A stretch of 64,000 bases of DNA from Sinorhizobium terangae (GTDB taxonomy: Bacteria > Pseudomonadota > Alphaproteobacteria > Rhizobiales > Rhizobiaceae): NCBI RefSeq assembly GCF_029714365.1, contig NZ_CP121659.1, positions 3,020,501-3,084,500 on the forward strand, read 5' to 3'. The notes beneath the pieces were generated by a model. That model was given only the letters and a program-made list of their open reading frames with translations, was not told where the DNA came from and ran no database searches. Shown here in pieces: positions 1 to 13,889 of this stretch. The number at the start of each line of letters is the position of its first letter. The first letter of the stretch is position 1. Made by a program: the position numbers and the translations under genes.

Positions 1-1671
1 GCCAATGAGACCTATTTCGAACACGCCTATATCGCCCGTTACCTCGGCTTCATGCTGCTCGAAGGCGAGGACCTGACGGTCGTCGGCGGCCGTGTCATGG
101 TGCGCACGGTTGCCGGCCTCAAGCCTGTCGGCGTGCTGTGGCGCCGGCTCGACGCGGCCTTCGCCGATCCGCTCGAACTCAACCAGTCTTCCCATATCGG
201 CACGCCCGGGATCGTCGAGGCGCTGAGGGCCGGCTCCGTCTCGATCGTCAATGCGCTCGGCTCTGGGATCCTGGAGACCCGCGCCCTTCTCGCCTTCATG
301 CCGGCGATCTGCCGCCACCTGCTCGGCGAGGAGCAAAAGCTGCCGTCGATCGCCACCTGGTGGTGCGGGCAGCAGTCCGAACGCGACAATGTCGCCGGCA
401 ATGTCGAGCGCATGGTGATCGGTCCAGCCTATTCGACCCGCCCCTTCTTCGACGACAACGGACAGTCGGTCCTTGGCACGTCGCTCTGCGAGGACGGCAC
501 CTCGGTTTCGGAATGGCTAGGGACCGGCGGCGGCAAGCTGGTGGGACAGGAGGTCGTCACGCTGTCGACGACCCCCGCCTGGGTGCGCGGACGGCTGACG
601 CCGCGGCCGATGAGCTTGCGGGTCTTCGCTGCGCGCACGCGCGACGGCTGGCAGATCATGCCAGGCGGTTTCGCGCGTATCGGTTCCGGCGACGACGTGG
701 CGGCTATCGCGATGAAGGCGGGCGGGACGGCCGCCGATGTCTGGATCGTCAGCGACAAGCCGGTCGAGCGCACGACACTGCTCCCGGCCGAGGAGAGCTT
801 CACGCGCAACATGCCGGGCAGCCTGCCGAGCCGCGCGGCTGACAATCTCTTCTGGCTGGGCCGCTATATCGAGCGGTCGGAAGGTGCACTCAGGATCCTG
901 CGAGCCTGGCACGGGCGCTTCGCCGAGGCCGCCGATCCGAAAATGCCGCTTCTGAAGGACGTCACGGACTATCTCGCGGCCCTCGACATCAACACGCGCC
1001 AACCGGTACCCGACAGCCTGCTCGCCAATATCGACAGCGCGCTCTTCAGCGCCGGCAATATCCGCGACCGGTTTTCGCCCGACGGCTGGCTGGCCCTCAA
1101 CGATCTGTCGAGGACGGCGCGGAAGTTTCATGCGACCGTGCAGGCCGGCGACGACGCCACGCATGCGATGACCATTCTGTTGCGCAAACTTGCCGGCTTT
1201 GCCGGTCTCGTCCACGAAAACATGTACCGCTTCACCGGCTGGCGGTTCCTGACGATCGGTCGCTATATCGAGCGCGGCCTCCACATGACCCGCTTGCTTG
1301 GGCATATGTCTGGACCCGAAGCTCCGGACGGCGCCTATGACATGCTGCTCGAGATCGGCGACAGCGTCATGACCCACCGCCGCCGCTACAACGTCAACAC
1401 GGCAGCGCTGACTGTCACCGACCTCCTCGCCCTCGATCCGCTCAATCCGCGCTCGGTTCTCTATCAGTTGAACGAGATCAAGACCGAGGTGGAGCTCTTG
1501 CCGAACGCTTTCGTCAACGGTCAGATGTCACCCTTCTACCGCGAGACGATGCGGCTTCATTCCGGCCTTGCGGTGATGACGCCGGAGGCAATGACGGCGA
1601 CCGTCTACAAGCAGCTCGAACGGGATCTCGAAAGGCTTTCGGACCTGCTCGCGCAAACCTATCTCGGCTAG
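1..1671 (+). CDS. Circularly permuted ATP-grasp / alpha-E fusion protein, 3' part
   Basis: The reading frame is open from base 1, so the gene starts upstream and only its last 556 codons are present. The first ~265 visible residues resemble the C-terminal half of the circularly permuted type 2 ATP-grasp fold (old DUF404/DUF407). From about residue 272 an alpha-helical alpha-E domain (old DUF403) begins with the typical run LPSRAADNLFWLGRYIERSE, and it continues to the stop. In this family the ATP-grasp half is thought to ligate amino groups to carboxylates. It usually sits beside a transglutaminase and an NTN-type hydrolase as a peptide synthesis or modification cassette, and the transglutaminase gene does follow here. 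The domain call is firm. The substrate is unknown. Confidence 0.88.
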   Translation, partial: ANETYFEHAYIARYLGFMLLEGEDLTVVGGRVMVRTVAGLKPVGVLWRRLDAAFADPLELNQSSHIGTPGIVEALRAGSVSIVNALGSGILETRALLAFMPAICRHLLGEEQKLPSIATWWCGQQSERDNVAGNVERMVIGPAYSTRPFFDDNGQSVLGTSLCEDGTSVSEWLGTGGGKLVGQEVVTLSTTPAWVRGRLTPRPMSLRVFAARTRDGWQIMPGGFARIGSGDDVAAIAMKAGGTAADVWIVSDKPVERTTLLPAEESFTRNMPGSLPSRAADNLFWLGRYIERSEGALRILRAWHGRFAEAADPKMPLLKDVTDYLAALDINTRQPVPDSLLANIDSALFSAGNIRDRFSPDGWLALNDLSRTARKFHATVQAGDDATHAMTILLRKLAGFAGLVHENMYRFTGWRFLTIGRYIERGLHMTRLLGHMSGPEAPDGAYDMLLEIGDSVMTHRRRYNVNTAALTVTDLLALDPLNPRSVLYQLNEIKTEVELLPNAFVNGQMSPFYRETMRLHSGLAVMTPEAMTATVYKQLERDLERLSDLLAQTYLG

Positions 1672-1702
1672 AGCGGAATGAGTCACGCGGCACGCGAATG
1701 CT

Positions 1703-1862
1703 ACCCCTCCCCAACCCCTCCCCGCGAGGGGGAGGGGCAGTCTTTGCCGCACCGTCTCCCACTCCACGTCACCCTTGCGCCTGAAGCGAGGCTTGGAAAC
1801 GACAGGAGATCGCAGCTGGCGCCTGGCCCCTCCCCCTCGTGGGGAGGGGTTGGGGAGGGGTC
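1703..1862. repeat. RIME-like GC-rich palindromic repeat pair
   Basis: Two C-run/G-run palindromes (about 1703-1740 and 1825-1862) of the form CCCCTCCCC..GAGGGGAGGGG face each other across about 85 bp between the ATP-grasp and transglutaminase genes. The same unit recurs near 42.8 and 61.9 kb. This matches the rhizobial intergenic mosaic element type. Because it lies inside a probable transcription unit, the transcript would carry a strong hairpin between the two genes. Confidence 0.7.
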
Positions 1863-1901
1863 TATCCACCTCGAAACGCCCAACGAAGGCGGCACTTGCC
1901 A

Positions 1902-2780
1902 ATGCTCTACGACATCAACCTGACGATCACCTACGGCTACGAGGCCCCGGTTGCCGGCGGACGCCACCTCGTACGTGTGCTGCCGGCCTCGATCCCCGGT
2001 CGTCAACGGCTTGTCGTCGGCTCGATAAGCTGCCAGCCGACTCCGGGCGAACGGGTCGAAAGCGTGGATTTCTTCGCGAACCCCACCACGTCCATCCTTT
2101 TCCGTTCGGTGCACGACAGCCTCGCCATTCGCATGCAGGCACGCGTTCAGGTGGAAGCGCAGGCGCTCACCGCCGATCTTACCCCGCCTCTTGCCGGTTT
2201 GCCGTCGCAGCTTGCCGCGTGCTGGTCGGTCGATGCGGAGTCCCCGCACCATTTTGTCGGGCCGAGTCCGCTCCTGCCGGACGCCCCGGAGATTGCGGCC
2301 TACGCGCGGGCGATCGCCGACGAAGGAATGACCGTGCGCCAGATTGGGACGGCGATCTGCGAGCGCGTCCACCGCGACTTCGTCTACGATACCGAGGCGA
2401 CGACCGTAAACACGACGGCTGCCGAAGCCTTCAAGCTCAAGCGCGGCGTCTGCCAGGACTTTGCACATGTGATGATCGTCGCCCTTCGCAGCCTCGGCAT
2501 TCCGGCGGGCTATGTCAGCGGGTTCCTCAGAACCTTGCCGCCGCCAGGCAAGGAACGGCTGGAAGGCGCCGACGCAATGCATGCCTGGGTTCGCTTCTGG
2601 TGCGGCACCGCGAGCGGCTGGATGGAACTCGACCCGACGAACAATATTCCGGCCGGCACGGATCACATCGTCGTAGGCCACGGCCGCGACTACGGCGACG
2701 TCGCGCCCGTAATCGGCATACTCAAGAGCTATGGCAGCCATACCACGGAACAGGCCGTGGACGTCGTTCCCGTTGGCTGA
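1902..2780 (+). CDS. Transglutaminase-like cysteine protease family protein
   Basis: 292-residue protein with a bacterial transglutaminase N-terminal beta domain and a papain-like catalytic core. The Cys-His-Asp triad is visible: Cys184 in RGVCQDFAH, His227 in DAMHAW and Asp244 in ELDPTNN. The frame is open further upstream, to an ATG at 1839, but that part is translated palindromic repeat (GRGWGGVYPP). The MLYDINLTITYGY start at 1902 matches the family N-terminus. It follows the ATP-grasp/alpha-E gene on the same strand, which is the usual pairing. Relatives are proposed to cleave or transfer peptide bonds made by the ATP-grasp partner. The reaction here is unknown. Confidence 0.9.
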   Translation: MLYDINLTITYGYEAPVAGGRHLVRVLPASIPGRQRLVVGSISCQPTPGERVESVDFFANPTTSILFRSVHDSLAIRMQARVQVEAQALTADLTPPLAGLPSQLAACWSVDAESPHHFVGPSPLLPDAPEIAAYARAIADEGMTVRQIGTAICERVHRDFVYDTEATTVNTTAAEAFKLKRGVCQDFAHVMIVALRSLGIPAGYVSGFLRTLPPPGKERLEGADAMHAWVRFWCGTASGWMELDPTNNIPAGTDHIVVGHGRDYGDVAPVIGILKSYGSHTTEQAVDVVPVG

Positions 2781-2957
2781 TCCGAATTGGTACAGTCGGG
2801 TCCCATATCCGGTCAACCAGTCCCGGGCAAATCATTGGAAACCATGGAACTTCTTCCAAAATTCATTAAAATTCAAGCAATTGGCTGAACGAGATAGTAA
2901 TTCGTCGCCGCTAATGCTCGCCCCAAGCTTGCAATGTATTTCTTGGGGTGCGCGAAG

Positions 2958-4223
2958 ATGGGAAGACGATCCATGAGGGGCCGGTCCTTCGGCATGATGC
3001 TGAAGGACCGCGGCGGTAATTTCGGAATGATGACGGCGCTGGTGGCACCGCTGCTGCTGGCAGCGGGTGGTGTCTCCATCGACATGGCCAACATGCTGAT
3101 GACCAAGAACCAGTTGCAGGACGCCACCGATGCCGCCGCGCTCGCCGCTGCTTCCGCGCTGGTCTCGAACGAGCAGCCCAACATTGAAGAGGCCAAGGCG
3201 ATTGCGCGCAAATTCCTGAAGGCGCAGATGGCAAGCTCGAGCTCGGCGGACACCCCGGCCGATGGTGACCAGACGCCAACAGCAACCGCCCAGTCGGCGG
3301 ACAGCGCAGCGGCTGCCTCCGAGGCGCCAGATTGGGACGATGTCAATACCTCGGAAGTTAATATCATCGAGACGCCCAATGGCGTGAAGGGGAAGTCCTT
3401 CAAGGTTTCGATCGTCAACAAGCATCTGATCCAGTTCAACGCGATGACGCGCCTCCTGGGCACGGATTCGATCGAACTCGAAACCAGGGCAACGGCGGAA
3501 AGCGCAACCGAGAGCAAGAACGCCTTGTCCATGTATCTCGTGCTCGACCGCTCCGGATCGATGGCCTGGAAGACGAATACGATCGACACGACGAAGTCCA
3601 AGTGCTCCAATTACACGGAGGCGAACTGGGACAGGTATCCGAACCTCAAGGCGACCAGCCCGTGCTACGTCACAAAGGTCAATGCTCTGAAGACGGCCGC
3701 TGACGACCTGTTCGCCCAGCTGATGCTCGCCGATCCGGAGCAGATCTATGTGCGCACCGGCGCCGTTTCCTACAACGCTTCGCAGGATCCCGCGGGCAGC
3801 CTCGCCTGGGGAACGACGGGCGCGTCAGCTTACGTCAATGCGCTGGTCGCGACAGGCGGAACGGCTTCCGGCAACGCCTTCAAGACCGCCTACAACAAGG
3901 TGACCGCATCGACGGAAGACACGGCGCACAACAGCAAGAACGGTCAGGTTCCGACGAAATACATCGTCTTCATGACCGATGGCGAGAACAACTACGCCAA
4001 CGACGATACGGTCACCAAATATTGGTGCGACGTCGCCAAGGCCAACAAGGTTCAGATCTACAGCGTCGCGTTCATGGCACCGGACCGCGGCCAGGCCCTC
4101 TTGAAGTATTGCGCTTCCTCCACCGCGCATTATTTCGAGGCCGAGGAAGCAGCCGACCTCGTTGCCGCCTTCAAGGCGATCGGCGAACGGGCCTCTGCCA
4201 TGGTCTCCCGGCTTACCGAATAG
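2958..4223 (+). CDS. TadE/TadG-type pilus-assembly-like protein with von Willebrand A domain
   Basis: 421 residues. A short basic N-terminus is followed by one hydrophobic segment (about residues 22-45) in the TadG/TadE style: GGNFGMMTALVAPLLLAAGG, then a DxxNMLMTKNQLQDATDAAALAAA stretch. A vWFA domain follows with a MIDAS motif DRSGS at about 197-201 and a later FMTDGENN. It is probably anchored in the inner membrane with the vWFA domain outside. ATG 2934 is in frame, but ATG 2958 is better placed behind GGGGTG, and ATG 2973 is also possible. No other tad/cpa pilus genes lie nearby, so an orphan role in surface structure or stress sensing is as likely as pilus assembly. A good terminator follows. 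Confidence 0.85.
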   Translation: MGRRSMRGRSFGMMLKDRGGNFGMMTALVAPLLLAAGGVSIDMANMLMTKNQLQDATDAAALAAASALVSNEQPNIEEAKAIARKFLKAQMASSSSADTPADGDQTPTATAQSADSAAAASEAPDWDDVNTSEVNIIETPNGVKGKSFKVSIVNKHLIQFNAMTRLLGTDSIELETRATAESATESKNALSMYLVLDRSGSMAWKTNTIDTTKSKCSNYTEANWDRYPNLKATSPCYVTKVNALKTAADDLFAQLMLADPEQIYVRTGAVSYNASQDPAGSLAWGTTGASAYVNALVATGGTASGNAFKTAYNKVTASTEDTAHNSKNGQVPTKYIVFMTDGENNYANDDTVTKYWCDVAKANKVQIYSVAFMAPDRGQALLKYCASSTAHYFEAEEAADLVAAFKAIGERASAMVSRLTE

Positions 4224-4246
4224 TCCGACGCCAAACCGCTCCGTTC

Positions 4247-4280
4247 ATGCCGTCCGGCCCCGCTGGGCGGCATTTTTCTT
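4247..4280 (+). terminator. Rho-independent terminator after the TadG-like gene
   Basis: A 9-bp stem (4247-4255 with 4265-4273, one G-T pair) with a 9-nt loop is followed directly by a T-rich run (TTTTTCTTT). It lies 24 bp past the stop codon of the vWFA gene and separates it from the glg operon. Confidence 0.8.
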
Positions 4281-4328
4281 TATGCGCAAGTACATGTTGC
4301 AAGCGCTTCGGATCGATGCATAAATTGC

Positions 4329-4433
4329 CCTAAAGCGCGTTGCGTTCAATCGGACTCATGCGACGCGCTTTAGGTCATTGTTTTTATGCATGTCGTTGTC
4401 CAAAAACCGCTGCACACTTTTGGGCGACATGCA
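4329..4433. repeat. Composite intergenic repeat upstream of glgP
   Basis: The first part is a perfect 12-bp inverted repeat (CCTAAAGCGCGT at 4329-4340, its complement at 4363-4374). The second part (4386-4433) is a palindromic unit running from ATGCATGTCG to CGACATGCA. A nearly identical copy of the second unit lies in the opposite orientation at 32162-32210. It occupies most of the gap between the TadG-like terminator and glgP, so the glg promoter is either inside it or in the short stretch after it. Confidence 0.75.
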
Positions 4434-4497
4434 CTAACTCCCGGTCGGCGCCGGCCCGCGGTCTCCCACACGCGAAAAGGGCAAACAGAAAAAGGTA

Positions 4498-6971
<2,474 letters not shown>

Positions 6972-6975
<4 letters not shown>

Positions 6976-9182
6976 CGGATTCGCCCGGCAAGGACCCAGC
7001 GCCCGATCCGTCCGGTGTGCTGCCAGCGGCGGATATCGCGGCAATACTTTCCGGCACCCACGACAATCCCTTCGCTGTTCTCGGCGTTCATGCCGCCGGC
7101 AAGGACTATGTTGCCCGCTGCTTCATCCCCGGCGCCGAGGCCGTGACGGCAGAAACCCTCTCCGGCAAGGAAATCGGCACGCTCAACCGGCGCGACGACG
7201 CCGGCTTCTTCGAGGGCGTCGTGTCGCTGCGCAAGGAGCAGCCCGTTCGTTATCGCGCCGTCAACAGCGGCGGTGAATGGGTCATCGTCGATCCCTATAG
7301 CTTCGGCCCCGTTCTCGGGCCGATGGACGACTACTATATTCGCGAGGGCTCGCATCTCAGGCTCTTCGACAAGATGGGCGCCCATCCGATCTTGCACGAC
7401 GGCGCGGAAGGCTTCCACTTTGCCGTCTGGGCCCCGAACGCGCGACGGGTGTCGGTGGTCGGCAGTTTCAACGACTGGGATGGACGGCGGCACGTCATGC
7501 GCCTGCGCGCCGATACCGGCATTTGGGAGATATTCATTCCCGGTATCCCGGCTGGCGCGCCGTACAAATATGAAATCCTCGACAGCGAAGGGACGCTCCT
7601 GCCGCTGAAAGCGGATCCGTTCGCCCGCCGCTCGGAACTGCGCCCCGATACGGCTTCGATGACGACGGGCGAGATTGCGCAGATCTGGGAGGACGAAGCG
7701 CATCGCCGGCATTGGGCCGAGGTCGATCCGCGCCGGCAGCCGATCTCCATCTACGAGGTGCATGCCGGTTCCTGGCAGCGGCGCGACAATGGCGAGATGC
7801 TCTCCTGGGACGAGCTGGCGGACCGGCTCATTCCCTACTGCGTCGACATGGGCTTCACTCACATCGAGTTCCTGCCGATCTCCGAATTTCCGTTCGACCC
7901 ATCCTGGGGCTATCAGACCACCGGCCTCTACGCCCCGACGGCCCGTTTCGGCGAACCGGAGGGTTTCGCCCGCTTCGTCAACGGCTGCCATAAGGTCGGC
8001 ATCGGCGTCATCCTCGACTGGGTGCCGGCGCATTTCCCGACAGATGAGCACGGCCTGCGCTGGTTCGACGGCACTGCGCTCTACGAGCATGCGGACCCGC
8101 GCCAGGGATTTCATCCCGACTGGAACACGGCGATCTACAATTTCGGCCGCCAGGAGGTTCTCGCCTATCTCGTCAACAATGCCCTCTATTGGGCCGAGAA
8201 GTTCCACGTCGACGGTCTGAGGGTCGATGCGGTCGCGTCGATGCTCTATCTCGACTACTCGCGCAAGTACGGCGAGTGGGTGCCGAACGAATATGGCGGC
8301 AACGAAAACCTGGAAGCCGTCCGCTTTCTGCAGACGATGAACACCCGCCTCTACGGCATCCATCAAGGGGTGCTGACGATCGCCGAAGAGTCGACCTCTT
8401 GGCCGAAGGTTTCGCATCCGGTGCATGCGGGCGGTCTGGGCTTCGGCTTCAAGTGGAACATGGGCTTCATGCACGACACGCTGCAATATCTCTCGCGCGA
8501 ATCCGTGCACCGGAAGTTCCACCACAACGACATGACCTTCGGGCTGCTTTACGCCTTCAGCGAGAATTTCGTGCTGCCGCTGTCACACGATGAGGTGGTG
8601 CACGGCAAGGGATCGCTGATCGCCAAGATGGCGGGCGACGACTGGCAGAAGTTCGCCAATCTCAGGGCCTATTACGCCTTCATGTGGGGCTATCCCGGCA
8701 AGAAACTGCTCTTCATGGGCCAGGAATTCGCCCAGTGGCGGGAATGGTCGGAGGATCGCGCGCTCGACTGGAACCTGCTCGAATACAATATGCACGAGGG
8801 AATGCGCCGCCTGATACGCGACCTGAACGGCACTTACCGCTCGAAGGCGGCGCTGCATGCGCGAGACTGCGAGGGCGAGGGTTTCGAGTGGCTGATCGCG
8901 GACGACCGGGACAATTCCGTCTTCGCTTGGCTCAGAAAGGCTCCGGGACAAAAACTCGTCGCGGTCGTCACTAATTTCACCCCGGTCTATCGCGACCACT
9001 ATGACGTGCCGCTTCCCATCGCGGGGCGCTGGCGGGAGATCCTCAACACCGATGCGGAAATCTATGGAGGGAGTGGCAAGGGCAACGGCGGCGCCGTTTA
9101 TGCCGAGACGAAATCGAACGGAGAGACGATCGCCACCATCACGCTGCCGCCTCTGGCGACGCTGATGCTGGAGCAGGACTAG
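6972..9182 (+). CDS. glgB: 1,4-alpha-glucan branching enzyme
   Basis: 736 residues, GH13 subfamily 9. It cuts alpha-1,4 chains and re-attaches them as alpha-1,6 branches. An N1 domain (about 30-110) and a CBM48 domain (FAVWAPNARRVSVVGSFNDW, about 150-240) precede the catalytic barrel. The nucleophile is about Asp419 in DGLRVDAVASMLYLDYSR, the acid/base is about Glu472 in TIAEESTSWP, and LSHDEVVHGK is the third conserved site. The long N-terminus with both N domains is of the E. coli type. The start overlaps the glgP stop by 4 bp. Confidence 0.97.
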
Positions 9183-9280
9183 CCGTCCCGTACGAGGGGC
9201 GGGGCAGGAGGACGTCATCTGGACCGCGAGGCGTCGCAGGAGCCGCCGAGCAGTCCTCGAACTGGTAATGGGGAGGACAA

Positions 9281-10543
9281 ATGGTGGAAAAGCGTACACA
9301 ACCCCTGGCCCGCGATGCCATGGCCTATGTTCTCGCCGGCGGCCGCGGCAGTCGACTGAAGGAATTGACCGACCGCCGCGCAAAGCCCGCCGTCTATTTC
9401 GGCGGCAAGGCGCGCATCATCGACTTCGCGCTCTCCAACGCGCTCAATTCCGGCATCCGCCGCATCGGCGTCGCCACCCAATACAAGGCACATTCGCTGA
9501 TCCGGCATCTGCAGCGCGGCTGGAACTTCTTCCGGCCCGAGCGCAACGAGAGCTTCGATATTCTGCCGGCAAGCCAGCGCGTGTCCGAAACGCAATGGTA
9601 TGAGGGTACCGCCGACGCCGTCTATCAGAACATCGACATCATCGAGGATCACGGCGTCGAGTACATGGTCATCCTCGCCGGCGATCACGTCTACAAGATG
9701 GACTACGAACTGATGCTGCAGCAGCACGTCGATTCCGGCGCCGACGTGACAATCGGCTGCCTCGAGGTGCCGCGGATGGAGGCGACCGCCTTCGGCGTCA
9801 TGCATGTCGACAAGACGGACCGCATCATCGCCTTTGTCGAGAAGCCGGCCGATCCGCCCGGCATTCCGGACAGCCCGGACCTGGCGCTCGCCTCGATGGG
9901 CATCTACGTGTTTCACACCAGGTTCCTCATGGACATGCTGCGCCGGGATGCCGCCGATCCAAAGTCGAGCCGTGACTTCGGCAAGGACATCATCCCCTAT
10001 ATCGTCGAACACGGAAAGGCGGTCGCCCACCGCTTCACCCGGTCCTGCGTCCGCTCGGATTTCGAGCGGGAGGCCTATTGGCGCGATGTTGGCACGATCG
10101 ACGCCTATTGGCAGGCCAATATCGACCTTACGCACGTGACACCTGAACTCGACATCTATGACAACACCTGGCCGATCTGGACCTTTGCCGAAATCAAGCC
10201 GCCGGCGAAATTCGTGCATGACGACGAGAACCGCCGCGGCTCGGCGACCTCCTCGCTCGTTTCGGGCGATTGCATTATCTCGGGCGCCGCGCTCAACAAA
10301 AGCCTTCTGTTCACCGGCGTCCGGGTCAATTCATACTCCAGACTCGAAAATGCCGTAGTTCTCCCCGACGTGACAATCGGGCGGCACTCGACGCTGCGCA
10401 ATGTGGTCATCGACAGCCGCGTCGTCATTCCTGAAGGCCTGGTCGTCGGCGACGATCCGGAACTTGACGCCAAGCGCTTCCGCCGCACGGAAAGTGGCGT
10501 CTGCCTGATCACCCAATCGATGATCGACAAGCTGGGAATGTAG
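9281..10543 (+). CDS. glgC: Glucose-1-phosphate adenylyltransferase (ADP-glucose pyrophosphorylase)
   Basis: 420 residues. It makes ADP-glucose from ATP and glucose 1-phosphate, the committed and usually allosterically controlled step of glycogen synthesis. The N-terminal nucleotidyltransferase signature [20 protein letters not shown] contains the Rossmann G-rich loop. The sugar-phosphate site FVEKP and a C-terminal left-handed beta-helix ([12 protein letters not shown] onward) are clear. The ATG follows GGGGAGGAC at good spacing. A gap of 98 bp to glgB is the widest within glgPBCA-pgm, so a secondary promoter is possible there. Confidence 0.97.
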   Translation: MVEKRTQPLARDAMAYVLAGGRGSRLKELTDRRAKPAVYFGGKARIIDFALSNALNSGIRRIGVATQYKAHSLIRHLQRGWNFFRPERNESFDILPASQRVSETQWYEGTADAVYQNIDIIEDHGVEYMVILAGDHVYKMDYELMLQQHVDSGADVTIGCLEVPRMEATAFGVMHVDKTDRIIAFVEKPADPPGIPDSPDLALASMGIYVFHTRFLMDMLRRDAADPKSSRDFGKDIIPYIVEHGKAVAHRFTRSCVRSDFEREAYWRDVGTIDAYWQANIDLTHVTPELDIYDNTWPIWTFAEIKPPAKFVHDDENRRGSATSSLVSGDCIISGAALNKSLLFTGVRVNSYSRLENAVVLPDVTIGRHSTLRNVVIDSRVVIPEGLVVGDDPELDAKRFRRTESGVCLITQSMIDKLGM

Positions 10544-10549
10544 CCGCGT

Positions 10550-13625
<3,076 letters not shown>

Positions 13626-13672
13626 GGTGTATGCCACCCGGTCGCTCCGGGCGACGCTCTGCTGCTCCGCTA

Positions 13673-13841
13673 CCCCCCTCTGGCCTGCCGGCCATCTCCC
13701 CCACAAGGGGAGATTGGACGTGGCCCGCTAAGTGCCTCCAATAGGAGGCTCCGCAATGCGAGCGTTCCTGTTGGAGGATGGGATTGCAACGAGTCGATCT
13801 CCCCCCTTGTGGGGGAGATGCCCGGCAGGGCAGAGGGGGGT
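13673..13841. repeat. Large inverted-repeat element between pgm and glgX
   Basis: Two arms of about 42 bp (13673-13713 and 13797-13841) are near-perfect inverted copies of a CCCCCTCTGCCCTGCCGGGCATCTCCCCC-type unit. They enclose about 85 bp that hold a second inverted pair (CCTCCAATAGG with CCTGTTGGAGG). One arm sequence recurs near 61878-61919. The whole could fold into one long hairpin that separates glgX from the upstream glg genes. Confidence 0.75.
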
Positions 13842-13889
13842 GCCAGGGACACTAACTTGAACAGCAATACCAACAAGAGGCACGCCTTC

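Noticed and set aside
1703..1862. CRISPR array or tandem repeat from the C-run/G-run units here and elsewhere
   Set aside because: Units are palindromic, occur singly or in inverted pairs, and lack regular spacing or spacers.
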